Source: Actinernus sp. WN-2022
Taxonomy: Eukaryota > Cnidaria > Anthozoa > Actiniaria > Actinernidae
Reading direction: 5' to 3'
Assembly (NCBI GenBank): GCA_030867875.1
Contig: JAOWCC010000744.1
Location: forward strand, 930,001-994,000
Length of the DNA: 64,000 bases
The position numbers and the translations under genes were made by a program. The notes beneath the pieces are model-generated. The model made no database searches. It worked only from the letters and a program-made list of their open reading frames with translations, and was not told the DNA's origin. This document shows positions 12,090 through 22,923 of this stretch, piece after piece (the first letter of the stretch is position 1; every line of letters begins with the position of its first letter).

Positions 12090-12628
12090 CGTCATTCATC
12101 TAGTGATATACTCCCTACCGCTTTCTGATTATAATTCACTTGTCCAACCTTTTCGAAGCAAATATTCTTCTTCTCATAGATTCAGCCAATTTAAAAAATA
12201 CAATAAGTAAATTTACTAATGACTCTAGCTTTTCCTTGATTCACAACAAAGTAAGGAGGCTGACTCCGTAACCTTGAACATTTTCAAGTCCATCTGTTGG
12301 ACGAACGATTACCATTTTAGTGTTACTGGAGTAACTGAAACTAGAATTAATCATGCAAACATTTCTGATTTTAACTCTACAATAGCAAATTACAATTTCG
12401 AATTCGTGCCAATGCCTCTTGCTGCAGGACGTGTTGGCATGTACATAGATAATACCCTGCTGTATACAGTCATTGAAAAAAGTACTAATTAATGAAGCTT
12501 TTCAGGCTCTCTGGATTGATAATTACTTTTCTAACAAAAGAAACATAATTTGAGGCATAATCTAAAGGCAACATAATTCCCCTGAGCGTTTCCAAACTTA
12601 TTTTGAAGATACTATAGAAAGAGAGAGT
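12090..12628 (+). pseudogene. LINE endonuclease N-terminal fragment
   Basis: The open frame 12274-12492 reads as the first half of a LINE APE-like endonuclease. It has GVTETRI (the catalytic Glu of the conserved xxxSETxL/TETxI block) at about residue 20, and a glycine-rich AAGRVGMYIDNTL block. Weaker matching continues 3' to about 12620 through a frameshift and stops (FSNKRNII, then SPERFQTYFEDTIE in shifted frames). Similarity to the family also extends 5' to about 12090. The fragment ends at the start of the BEL/Pao-like sequence. Confidence 0.7.
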
Positions 12629-13673
12629 TGTCGAAGTCAGACAGACAGTCCAGACAGTCCAAGTCAGACAGTCCAGTGGGAGGTATGGACAAGGTGTATA
12701 TATGTCTTTTCACGTGTGCATCGTCAAGAGCGCTACATTTGCAACTCGTTCCTGGTCTGACGGTTGAAGTGTTTATTAGATGTCTGCGGAGATTCAGCGC
12801 GATGAGAGGTACGCCAACGTCAATCACTTCGGACAACGCGAAGACATTCAAAGGAGCTAACAAAGACCTTGGAAAGCTGTTCAAGAATGAAGCCGTCAGA
12901 AACTTTGTTGCTAACAAGGGCATAGAGTGGAAGTTTATTCTTGAGCGCGCACCCTGGTGGGGCGGGTTTTACGAACAGATGGTGCAGCTAGTGAAGAGAA
13001 GACTGCGCAAGCTCCTAGGAAACGCAAAGCTCACCTACGAAGAACTTCTGACAGTTGTCACCGAGGTGGAGGGGGTGCTTAATTGACGTCCAATCACGTA
13101 TACGTATACTCAGAAGTGTGCCACCAACCGCTAACGTCATCGCATCTCATTATCGGACGGAGAATATCGAGTTTACTGGACCCCGACGAATCAAGTGATG
13201 ACGAGGATGGCGCGACATTGCAGAGAAGAGCAGGTTATCTTAATCGGTTACTCAAGTGTTTCTGGCATAGGTGGACGAAAGAGTATCTCGCTGATCTACG
13301 GGAGTATCATAAATGCGGCACAAAGGATAATCAGGACAGAACAGTAGCGGTGGGCGAAATCGTGATAATACAAGACGACAACTTACCGAGGTCAAAATGG
13401 AGAATCGGTGAGGTGACACAGCTACTACCGAGCAGAGACGGGGAAGTTAGAGGCGTGGTGCTGCGGGTCGTATCTAAGAGAGGAACACATTCTATCCTAC
13501 GGAGACCACTCCAGAAGTTGTTTCCGATCGAAGTAAAAGCAGCGGAACCTGCACAGCGACGTCAGCAGGTCATCGCGACAGACGAGCAGCTCAACAGAGT
13601 GGACAGGCCACCGCGGAGAGCAGCAGCGGCGAATGCGGACGCCATAAGAAGTCTAATTGACCAACCAGTCTAG
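12628..13673 (+). pseudogene. BEL/Pao integrase core and C-terminal DUF5641-like domain
   Basis: The first frame (12628-13086) encodes the second half of the integrase catalytic core: SSRALHL, then TSDNAKTF (second catalytic Asp), then ERAPWWGGFYEQMV with the catalytic Glu in FYEQ. The second frame (13083-13673) has LTSSHLIIGRR, then the DUF5641-type block with VAVGEIVIIQDDNLPRSKW and WRIGEVTQL, and LRRPLQKLFPIE near the end. The usual linker, L-N-S-R-P-I-T-Y, is broken by a TGA at 13084-13086 and a frameshift near 13100. Integrase would insert the element cDNA. This copy cannot, because the N-terminal half and the rest of pol are gone. Confidence 0.85.
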
Positions 13674-14028
13674 ACTGTTGGTCAAGGGGGGAGTGTCGAA
13701 AATAGTGAACAATAGACAATGAGCTACGGCTTCCGGATAGTGTGACGTAATCACTTAGTCTAGTTTAGTCAATACATGTGCCGGACAACTTCTAGGCATT
13801 ACAAGTAAGCGCGTCAGGCGAGTAAGCAGAGTTGTGATCGAGTAACGGAGTGCGGAGTTCGGAGTTCGGTAGGGATACGGAGTTGGAGTTGGAGTTGAGG
13901 GCAAATTCAGATGGAGAATATGTATGGAACAAAGTATACCCAGTTGTAAATAGTGTATATATCACAACCGTTACAGTTATTGCGGAGCTTCATTATTGAG
14001 TTGATTGTGAGAGAGAATTGGAATTACA
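12629..14028 (+). mobile_element. BEL/Pao LTR retrotransposon, 5'-truncated
   Basis: The element keeps only the end of pol (integrase and C-terminal domain), a polypurine tract (AAGGGGGGAG, ending at 13693), and a 3' LTR beginning TGTCGAAAATAG at 13694. Everything upstream of the integrase core has been lost. The left border has short repeats of GTCAGACAG/GTCCAGACAG at 12633-12677 that may mark the deletion. Interestingly the left border also starts TGTCGAAG, like the LTR start, so a few bases of 5' LTR may remain. Confidence 0.8.
13694..14028 (+). repeat. Putative 3' LTR of the BEL/Pao element
   Basis: Begins TGTCGAAAATAG right after the polypurine tract and probably ends at TTACA (14024-14028), giving about 335 bp. 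Near 13850-13895 it has short internal repeats of GGAGTTCGGAGTT/GGAGTTGGAGTT. The right border is uncertain because no second LTR is available to compare. Confidence 0.6.
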
Positions 14029-14059
14029 TTGGAATACACGTACACGTGCATACTGGTCT

Positions 14060-14640
14060 TGTCTTCATATTGGTGCGGATATACTCTCGGAATTTAGTAG
14101 TTTAATAAAAAAATACCACAAGAGTGCTTCGGGTAAAGTGATCTATTTAATGGGCGATTTCAACATAAACCTCCTCAACTCCTCAACTTGTAACTATTCT
14201 AAAAAATTCCTGCTCTCTCTACAAAGTTTTAATTTAATGCCAACAGTTTACAATAATTCAGCTACACTAATCGATAACATATTTTTCAACAAGTTGTAAG
14301 ATGATATTTTAAGCGGTAATATTGTTTCTGATATTAGCGACCGCTATTCGCAATTTTGCATTATACGCTCATTTAGGAAAAAAATAAACCCTTCAAAATT
14401 AAAATCCGTGATTATTCGATATTTCCTGATGTCATCTTCACAAATGAACTTACCCAAATAGAATGGGACCTTATAATTTCTGAGAGTAATAATAATGTAG
14501 ATACACTATTTTCTACGTTTTACAATTAATTAAACAAAATAACAAATAAGCATGCACCCCTAAATTCAATTTCAACTCCAAAAAACAATTTCAACTCTCT
14601 AAACCGTGGATAACAAAAGGTTTAATGGAGCAATAAAGGT
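14060..14640 (+). pseudogene. LINE endonuclease C-terminal fragment
   Basis: Within the frame 14018-14299 the segment GKVIYLMGDFNINLL (the catalytic GDFN motif of the LINE endonuclease) is followed by NNSATLIDNIF, another family block. Decayed continuation (SDISDxYSQF, then NKLNKITNKHAPL, SKPWITKGL) can be read in shifted frames to about 14635. It probably belongs to the same LINE type as the fragment at 12090-12628, on the other side of the BEL/Pao sequence. The overlap of the two fragments around 'FxxxIxR/K' leaves open whether they were one copy. Confidence 0.75.
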
Positions 14641-14723
14641 AAATAATGCCATTCAGGCGACAAAGATAAGTATAAATTATACAGCAATAAGATTTTATTG
14701 CTCTCTCGTTTAAAGTGCACCTA

Positions 14724-15246
14724 ACCCCTTTTGCAATTTTTATACATATGAATCTTTGAAAGGTTTTGAGTACTTTTGTGAAGAATTGTTTGGCTTACAT
14801 AGAATACTCTATGTTCTATGCTTCTTTGAAATGGTGAAAATTTGACCTTTCCTGACCCATGACCGCGTAAGAAAAAGACTGGGTCGATTCTTGATCTTAC
14901 GTCATCTAATTCATTCCACTTTGCAATAATTTTAATAAATATTTAGCAGTTTGTCTAAAATAATAACTATTTTCTTTACTAACAACTCACAGACTGTGTA
15001 TATTATCTATATATCGATGTTGTTGTGATAGAAAGGCGACATGGAGAATAATGTATTAATGAGGTGACGTCAGATCAAGAATCAACCCAGTCTTTTTCCT
15101 ACGCGGTCATGGGTCAGGAAAGGTCATTTTTTTTACCATTTCAAACAAGCATAGAACATAGAGTATTCTATGTAAGCCAGAAATTTCTTCGCAGAAGTAT
15201 CCAAAACATTTCAAAGCTTCATATGGATAAAAAATGCAAAAGGGGT
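14724..15246. mobile_element. Foldback MITE with arms of about 190 bp and TA duplication
   Basis: Left arm (14724-~14915) and right arm (~15070-15246) are inverted copies. Shared marks include ACCCCTTTTGCA/TGCAAAAGGGGT at the tips, CATAGAATACTCTATG, CCTGACCCATGACCGCG and GATCTTACGTCA/TGACGTCAGATC. TA flanks both tips (14722-14723 and 15247-15248). The centre is AT-rich and has no coding frame. Confidence 0.85.
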
Positions 15247-15249
15247 TAT

Positions 15250-16145
15250 ACCATAAGTATTTTGAAGAAAATCTTAAGAATAGTAGTAAAGTACGGGAAT
15301 TCAGGGCATGGGTAACTATACATAATTAATTCTTGAAAATACTATATGTAAATAATTCTTGGAAATACTATATGTAAATAATTCTCGGGAAAAAAGGAAG
15401 TTAATGTAAGTAAATATAAAACGGGGGTTTCCCTAAACGTAATCCTAACATGTGTATTACGTAAGGATCATACAGCTTTATTTTCACTGAAGTTATGAGA
15501 TTAGCATATGATTTTTCGACGCATTTTACCGACGAATCTGGACAGAAAATACGCACAGCTAGCTTTATTTTGCTTAGAAGTTGTCGTTTGAAGTTTGCAA
15601 CAGTTGAGGAGCTCAATTAATAATGAACGATCAAGAAGTAAACTCGATGAACAGATCAAGAACGAGAGGTGGAAGAAAAGCTATTAAAGCATTTGAAACA
15701 TAAAAAGAAGGGGCACCAGAGAATCCATAAATCTCAACTAAGTTTGGAAGGATCCAGTAGACCAACACAGCTGTGTCGTGACGTCATATATTGTCTTAAT
15801 AAACATATGGATATGTCTCTATGTAGTTGTCAGATATGTTTTTTTTATTATGCGTTTATCATAACCGAAACTGTATATCGTTTCTTCATATTTGTTAAGA
15901 ATTTCTTAATTTTTTATAGTTATTTTATTTTCATTAACCAAGGTCAAATCATTAATTTCATTTCTTACCATTGTAACCTTTAACCATATGAAACCTTTAA
16001 TCATATGAAACCTTTAATTGTGCATTTTTGTTTATTATTACCATATATAAAACTGTAGATTTTTTGGTCCACCTGATACAAACATACCTCTTATAATATC
16101 ACCATCTAATTCATCTGTAAGATCTCCTAACATATCACTTGTTTT
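15250..16145. other. Intergenic, no gene recognised
   Basis: Contains small direct repeats only: AATTCTTGGAAATACTATATGTAAAT twice near 15330-15380, and GAAACCTTTAA...ATAT three times near 15970-16020. No frame has recognisable domains. Confidence 0.5.
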
Positions 16146-16149
16146 AATA

Positions 16150-16280
16150 GCCCACTTCCACGATATGCTTTACTTGTCACGCACAAACGTTTCACTGTTA
16201 AAATAATAAATTTAATTTAGCACGGGGCCTCGTATTGAAACCTTTGTGCGTGACAAGTAAAGCATATCGCGGAAGTGGGC
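16150..16280. mobile_element. 131-bp palindromic MITE with TA duplication
   Basis: GCCCACTTCCACGATATGC at the left is inverted at the right (GCATATCGCGGAAGTGGGC). The arms run about 46 bp around a 40-bp loop. TA flanks both ends (16148-16149 and 16281-16282). Confidence 0.85.
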
Positions 16281-17660
16281 TATTGTTTTACCGTTTGCAC
16301 TTTCTATATAAACAAGAGGCCCTGATTGGCCTTAACTCGGGCCACCTATAAATAGGTTAATACATGGAGTTCTAGTATATTTTTGTGTCATACATGGTTT
16401 GTGCTAGGGGACCGGATAATTGATTCACTTCTGATGCTTGTGATAATTTATATATAATGGGATGGACCTTTTGCAGGAATGCAATAATGTGGCTGTACTA
16501 GATGGCAAACAAATATTTAAAGGCACTTGTACGACATTGGTAGTGTTATTAGCAAAACCTGTTTGAAAATGCTATTTTCCACCTTCTTCCAATTCTCAAC
16601 CTCCAAAGGTGGCCACGGTCACTTACAGGAGCTTCTAATTACAAAGTTTTACTAAAAATTAAAACCAGGTTGCATAAGGGTGGTCGCTGAAGGGACTGGT
16701 CAGAAATTATCAGGGGAAGGAGCTGTGAAAGGAGAGGATCATATTTTTCTAAATCCCCAAAACTGGAGGGTCATAAATAATGGGCAACTGAAAAAGGATT
16801 GGTTATAAGGGAGAAATGGGTCAAAATATTTCATACTAATTGTCCAGGGAGGGTTATACAATTTTAGACTTTTTTTATCTCCACCCCACTCCCTCCCCCT
16901 TTGCACCTCCCCTGCTAATTTTTGACCAGTCCCTAATGTTTAATAAAATATTGTGTGCATTGATTTCATGCATGTAGACCACTTGGAAAATAAAATTAAC
17001 TTTATTTAAAGAGGGTAACATCAACTAGTACACACATAGAAATGCGTAGCCTCCCCCCCCCCCCCCCCCAGTCGTGAGACCCTAAAAACGACTGCGGGGG
17101 AGGCCAAGAAACGCGTGGCCCTCCTTGTAATTAAAAAATTGAAACAAATGTAGAAAATGATTTAGATTAATATCAATTAAAATATGTCACTAATTAAGCT
17201 AAATATTGTCTGTTCGTGACTGTAATAATAATATCAGTATACAACTGAATGCATATAAATTATATATCACTTCAATTCGTTATCTGAAAACATTAAAACA
17301 TAAATACTTCTGAAATACTATAAAAGTAGATTGGACGGATTGGGTTAGGTTTGGAGAATCAGTAATATGCCCCGAAGAGAGAAATGCACAGGAAATGCCA
17401 TTGTCCCAATTTCAAAACCTAAATTATTCTATTTTTAGTATTATACGATTTTCTGATTATGGTCATTCCATTTTTCGAGTCAGCTCTAATTCAATTTTTC
17501 TTCTTCTTATTTTTGACAGTCCTACATTTGTCTTCTTTCTTCAGTATTTAAAGTTGACTTTTTCAACATATTTTTCAGGGCAACAGTGTTCGCTTGGTAA
17601 ATAAATCTCCAAACCCAATTCTATTTATGATTGTTCTAACAGTTCCAGTATCTGTGTATA

Positions 17661-17960
17661 GCTCTACCAATTCCAAACCTGCCCATCCTCCAAGGGTGGG
17701 GGCATAAGTGAGGCATTTGACTGAGTTTTTGTCCCAGGGGTGAGACATTTTGGAGCAAACAAAAGTTGGCAGGGTGGGGAATTCATTAATTGTAGAAAGA
17801 GAGTCAAAATAGCGAATTTAATAAGAGATTTGCACCCGTACCAAAGCCCCACCGTGGAGCATTTGACCCCACAGTGGGGCATTTGCAACATTCTGATGCC
17901 CCACAAATATCCAGGGGGGTGGGGGGGGGGGGGGAGGGGCAGGTTTGGAATTGATAGAGC
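17661..17960. mobile_element. TIR element in copy A (CAATTCCAAACCTGCCC family)
   Basis: Left tip GCTCTACCAATTCCAAACC and right tip GGTTTGGAATTGATAGAGC are inverted repeats with one mismatch. The interior is rich in GGGGCATTTG and CCCCACAGTGGGGC. The frame at 17740-18105 and its reverse partner are by-products. The homologous copy lies at 20408-20695. Confidence 0.75.
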
Positions 17961-18074
17961 CATAACTTATATAATTGTACTCTCCAGTATGGCTTTACAC
18001 AACAAATCCTGCTCTTCTTTTGACAGTTTCACATCCAATTCAATTTTAATTCGGTACTCTCGGTTTGGGAATGA

Positions 18075-18299
18075 TTGCAGAATACCCCACCACTTGGTTC
18101 ATTAATAATGCATTTTCTCAAATTCTCATACAAACCCTCTAAAAACCTAACCCTGAAATTCAAATAAATCTTACCCATTTTCAACTCCAAATCATTCATA
18201 GAACGAGTCTAAATACACCTGAGCTATATAAATGGATAATTTTGCACAATTTGTAAGGGCTTTTCAAGTGATCTTTCGAAGTGGTAGGGTATTCTGCAA
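18075..18299. mobile_element. 225-bp MITE (TTGCAGAATACCCC family)
   Basis: Left end TTGCAGAATACCCCACCACTT and right end AAGTGGTAGGGTATTCTGCAA are inverted. It is absent from duplication copy B. Related but partial copies are at 29181-29335 and 47370-47860; they share AAATCATTCATAGAAC and GTCTAAATACACCTGA. Confidence 0.75.
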
Positions 18300-19279
18300 T
18301 CTAGCCATGTAAGGGATGTAAGTCATATCCTGAGAGTGAGTTCTGTTTTAGGGTATAATTCGTAGTAAATTCGAATGCCTCTCTGTATCTTCCGAGTTCT
18401 GTTATTGTTTTGACGATCGATTTTAACTTTTTCTTCTTGGTCTCTATAAAGTCACAATTCAACTTACGGACGATTTCATTTCCAGTTCGAATTACAGTCA
18501 CCATTACACTTAATAACATTTTAAAAGTAGGGAACAAGCAAGATTTGTGTGCGCATATATAAACACATAATTTCAACCTCACCAGTTCTGATTTCCGTTC
18601 GCGTTCAAAGCAGGGTCAATCACTGTTCACTTCCAGCTTTTGCGACTCTTGAATTGAAGTCTTAGTAAAGTTCGGCATTGGTTGACTGGTTTAGTCAAGA
18701 TTCCCAGTTGTATAATCTCAAGAGTATTAGGACTTCGCAGTAAACAATTACAGCCAACATTGCAAACAATCAATCCATTTGACCTCCTCACAGTGTGTGA
18801 TGGTAATGAAGTGCATTTCAACAATATCAACAACGCAACACTGCAATCGTATGGCACTTAGATGCAGCAGTACAGACATTTTCTTTCAGTTTCCGTGGAT
18901 TATTGGACCAAAACCATCACTCCTCCGGCCGGCTAGATCATAGACTAGCTAGTCTAGTAGCTTACCGTGCGATATTTGGATCGCCACATCCCTTTCGTAA
19001 ATGTGAGAATTTTCCATCGAAAGCCCCTAAAAGTCCTGTCAGCCCTAGAATAACTGAATATCTTGATATTTCATTCGAAGAAATCTTTGGTTTCAGCAAA
19101 ATAATACATGTAGTTCAGAATGAACCCAAACCTTCGCTACGTTGCTGGCTTTGCCGAGCGATCTGGCGGGTGTCGGATCTGATTGGTTGATCCTGTCACG
19201 TGTTGGGAATCGAACAATGGCTCCTGTGTAATCTGATTGGTTACTGGCGCCAAGCAGCGAAACACAAAAAATAAAAAAT

Positions 19280-21798
19280 AACAAGAGGCCCTGATTGGCC
19301 TTAACTCGGGCCACCTATAAATAGGTTAATACATGGAGTTCTAGCATATTTTTGTGTCATACATGGTTTGTACTAGGGGACCGGGTAATTGATTCACTTC
19401 TGATGCTTGTGATAATTTATATATAATGGAATGGACCTTTTGCAGGAATGCAATAATGTGGCTGTACTAGATGGCAAACAAATATTTAAAGGCACTTGTA
19501 CGAGATTGGTTGTGTTAGTAAAACCTGTTTGTAAATGCTATTTTCCACCTTCTTCCAATTCTCAACCTCCAAAGGTGCTCACGGTCACTTACAGGAGCTT
19601 CTAATTACAAAGTTTTATTGATAATTAAAACCAGGTTGCATAAGGGTGGTCGCTGAAGGGACTGGTCAGAAATTAGCAGGGGAAGGGGTTGTGAAAGGGG
19701 GAGGATCATATTGTTTTGAATCCCCAAAACTGGATGGTCATAAATATTGGGCAACTGAAAAAGGATTGGTTATAGGGAGAAAGAGTCCAAATATTTCATA
19801 CTAATTGTCCAGGGAGGGTTATACATTTTTAGACTTTCTTATCTCCACCCCACCCCCTTTGCACCTACCCTGCTAATTTTTTGACCAGTCCCTAATGTTT
19901 AATAAAATATTGTGTGCATTGATTTCATGCATGTAGACCACTTGGAAAATTAAATTAACTTTATTTAAAGAGGGTAACACCAACTAATACACACATAGAA
20001 ATGCGTAGCCTCCACCACAGTCGTTTTTAGGGGCTAGGTATGAGCCCGTAAAAACGACTGCGGGGGAGGCTAAGAAATGCGTGGCCCTCCTTGTAATTAA
20101 AAATTCGAAACAAATGTAGAACATGATTTAGATTAATATCAATTAAAATATGTCACTAATTAAGCTAAATATTGTCTGTTCATGACTGTAATAATAATAT
20201 CAGTATACAAGTGAATGCATATAAATTATATATCACTTCAATTCGTTATCTGAAAACATAAAAACATAAATACTTCTTTGTCTTCTTTCTTCAGTCAAGT
20301 TGACTTTTTCGACATATTTTTCAGGGCAACAGTGTTCGCTTGGTAAATAAATCTCCACACCCAATTCTATTTATGATTGTTTTAATCAGTTCCAGTATCT
20401 GTGTATAGCTCTACCAATTCCAAACCTGCCCATCCCCCAAGGGTGGGGGGCATAAGTGGGGCATTTGACTGAGTTTTTGTCCCAGGGGTGAGACATTTTG
20501 GAGCAAACAAAAGTTGGCAGGGTGAGGAATTCATTTGTAGAAAGAGTCAAAATAGCGAATTTGATAAGAGATTTGCACCCGTACCAAAGCCCCACCATGG
20601 AGCATTTGACCCCACAGTGGGGCATTTGCAACATTCTGATGCCCCACAAATATCCAAGGGGGGAGGGAAAGGGGCAGGTTTGGAATTGATAGAGCCATAA
20701 CTTATATAATTGTACTCTCCAGTATGGCTTTACACAACAAATCCTGCTCTTCTTTTGACAGTTTCACATCCAATTCAATTTTAATTCGGTATTCTCGGTT
20801 TGTAAGTCATATCCAGTTCTGTTTATGGGTATAATTCGCAGTAAATTCGAATGCCTCTCTGTATCTTCCGAGTTCTGTTATTGTTTTGACGATCGATTTT
20901 AACTTTTTCTTCTTGGTCTCTATAAAGTCACATACAAGTCAACTTACGGACGATTTCATTTCCAGTTCGAATTACAGTCACCATTACACTTACTAAAATT
21001 TTAAAAGTAGGGAACAAGCAAGATTTGTGTGCGCATATGATATATCACATGTAAACACATAATTACAACCTCACCAGTTCTGATTTCCGTTCGCGTTCAA
21101 AGCAGGGTCAATCACTGTTCACTTCCAGCTTTTGCGACTCTTGAATTGAAGTCTTAGTGAAGTTCGGTAGTGGTTGACTGGTTTAGTCAAGACTTCCCAG
21201 TTGTATAATCTCGACTCAAGAGTATTTCATTTTCAGGAGAGGACTTAGCTTCGCAGTAAACAATTGTACAGCCAACATTGCAAACAATCAAAATCCCTCA
21301 TTTCACCTCCTGACAGTGTGTGATGGTAGAGCATTTCAACAATATCAACAACGCAACACTGCAATCGTATGGCACTTAGATGCAGCAGTACAGGCATTTT
21401 CTTTCAGTTTCCGTGGATTATTGGACCAAAACCACTGAAACCATCACTCCTCCGGCCGGCAGTAGAAGTAGCTTGCTCAGTTGCTGTGCGATATTTGGAT
21501 CGCCACATCCCTTTCGTAAATGTGAGAATTTTCCATTGAAAGCCTCTAAAAGTCCTGTCAGCCCTAGAATAACTGAACATCTTGGTATTTCATTCGAAGA
21601 AACCTTTGGTTTCAGCAAAATAATGGTTAAGAATGGCCCCGAATCTTCGCTCCGTTGCTGACTTGGCAGCAGACAACAACCAAGATCGGGCGGGAGTCGA
21701 ATCTGATTGGTTGATCATGTCACGTGTTGGGAATCGAACAATGGGATCCTGTGTAATCTGATTGGTTGCTGGCGCATTTCAGCGACACAAAAAATATA
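19280..21798. repeat. Large tandem duplication, copy B
   Basis: Colinear with copy A with roughly 5-10% scattered differences by eye, and missing two internal blocks of copy A. It keeps the CAATTCCAAACCTGCCC TIR element (20408-20695). At the position of the C run in A it reads ACCACAGTCGTTTTTAGG, so the run in A replaces ordinary sequence. The right end is followed at once by the AAT-rich 58-bp tandem repeat. Confidence 0.9.
20408..20695. mobile_element. TIR element in copy B (CAATTCCAAACCTGCCC family)
   Basis: Same termini as the element at 17661-17960. It was carried along by the large duplication, so it does not mark an independent insertion. The G run near its right end is short here (GGGGGGAGGG), unlike the long G run in copy A. 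Confidence 0.75.
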
Positions 21799-22034
21799 AT
21801 AATAAACGGCTTGCATTTTCTGACTCGTGCCGGCCAAAGGCCTGGCCTGAGTAATAATAATAAACGGCTTGCATTTTCTGACTCGTGCCGGCCAAAGGCC
21901 TGGCCCGAGTAATAATAATAAACGGCTTGCATTTTCTGACTCGTGCCGGCCAAAGGCCTGGCCCGAGTAATAATAATAATAATAAACGGCTTGCATTTTC
22001 TGACTCGTGCCTCGGCCGAAGGCCTGGCCCGAGT
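21797..22034. repeat. 58-bp tandem repeat, four copies, with AAT triplet run
   Basis: CGGCTTGCATTTTCTGACTCG starts at 21807, 21865, 21923 and 21987 (periods 58, 58, 64). The longer period comes from extra AAT triplets. Each unit has a GC-rich palindromic core, GGCCAAAGGCCTGGCC. Frames on the minus strand here come from the repeat. Confidence 0.9.
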
Positions 22035-22187
22035 AATAATTGAGTCGGTATCAAAATAAAGTACCTGTTTATCTAAACAATTTAGCTTATCATACAACAT
22101 TAGTCAGCACTACTAGTTGTAAAACACGCCACATATATATTCGTATTATAGGAGTTATCTACAAACTGATCTATAACTCATTTGTAC

Positions 22188-22470
22188 CATAGTTAATAGA
22201 GTAGAATGGTTATGAAACCCAGCGACCTTCTTTGTTATATGTCTTTGTTAGCTTTTTTCAACCGTGACCCTGCACAAAACACAATAGAAATTCCAATGTG
22301 TTAATCAATCAGCCAATAGAAACGTGTGAGTTCAGTCGTTCAGGGGACGCTAATGAACTATGACCCTGCACAATCTTTTTTCTTGCCCCCTTCCAACATA
22401 AATCGCAGCGACTTTGTTAGCCCCTTTGAAGTTTGCCGGGTTTCATAACCATTCCACTCTATTAACTATG
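22188..22470. mobile_element. 283-bp TIR element with 7-bp target duplication
   Basis: Left end CATAGTTAATAGAGTAGAAT and right end ATTCCACTCTATTAACTATG are inverted, and the TIRs extend through GGTTATGAAACCC/GGGTTTCATAACC. TTTGTAC flanks both ends (22181-22187 and 22471-22477). A GTGACCCTGCACAA / ATGACCCTGCACAA direct repeat sits inside. No coding frame. Confidence 0.85.
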
Positions 22471-22477
22471 TTTGTAC

Positions 22478-22923
22478 CATATCATAATTTATTAAGTTAA
22501 TAGTCAGATTTTCTAGTACTAAAAGGGACCCCTTCCCCATCATCTTGGAAGTTACGCAGAGGCGCTTGGCTGGATTTATTTGGCCAAGTAATGCCGTCAG
22601 CCATGTTGGTCTAGGGGTAGGGTGTACTGAACGTTTTGTCTCCAGGCTTCGTAAGATGTAATTGTTTCATGTTTTGTGAGCGACCACTGTTTTGAAGCTC
22701 GGGTAGACATGTCTGTTATTGTATAGTACGGGGTAAATAATACAGAGAAAGTATACTTTCCTGTTAGGTGTGACTTTTCCTCGTGTAGCCAGCTAACGCT
22801 TAAGCTGTCTCGTGACGTTCTTGAGTGATCGCTTCTGATTGCTTATCGCGCGAAATTCGAATTTAAAAAATCATACTAAAAAATGAGGGCTAAAGAGTTT
22901 GTAAACAGTCCTAAAATAATGCA
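22478..22923. other. Intergenic, no gene recognised
   Basis: Unremarkable sequence between the 283-bp element and the integrase pseudogene. Reads in the integrase frame stop just upstream of 22924. Confidence 0.5.

Larger units (their letters stand above)
16311..19279. repeat. Large tandem duplication, copy A (2969 bp)
   Basis: Copy A and copy B (from 19280) both begin AACAAGAGGCCCTGATTGG and stay colinear to CGCCAAGCAGCGAAACAC / GGCGCATTTCAGCGACAC. A has two segments that B lacks (about 17307-17527 and about 18068-18322). A also has an 18-base C run at about 17053-17071 and a long G run at about 17917-17932. The copies share TIR elements and a 150-base segment that is open on both strands. 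I do not recognise a gene in either. Confidence 0.9.

Noticed and set aside
17664..18105. Frames of 99 and 121 codons near the G-rich run
   Set aside because: They lie across a TIR element and a homopolymer run, and the copy in duplication B has a different frame structure.
21807..22034. CRISPR-like array (four 58-bp repeats)
   Set aside because: Units are contiguous with no unique spacers, and the setting is an animal genome.
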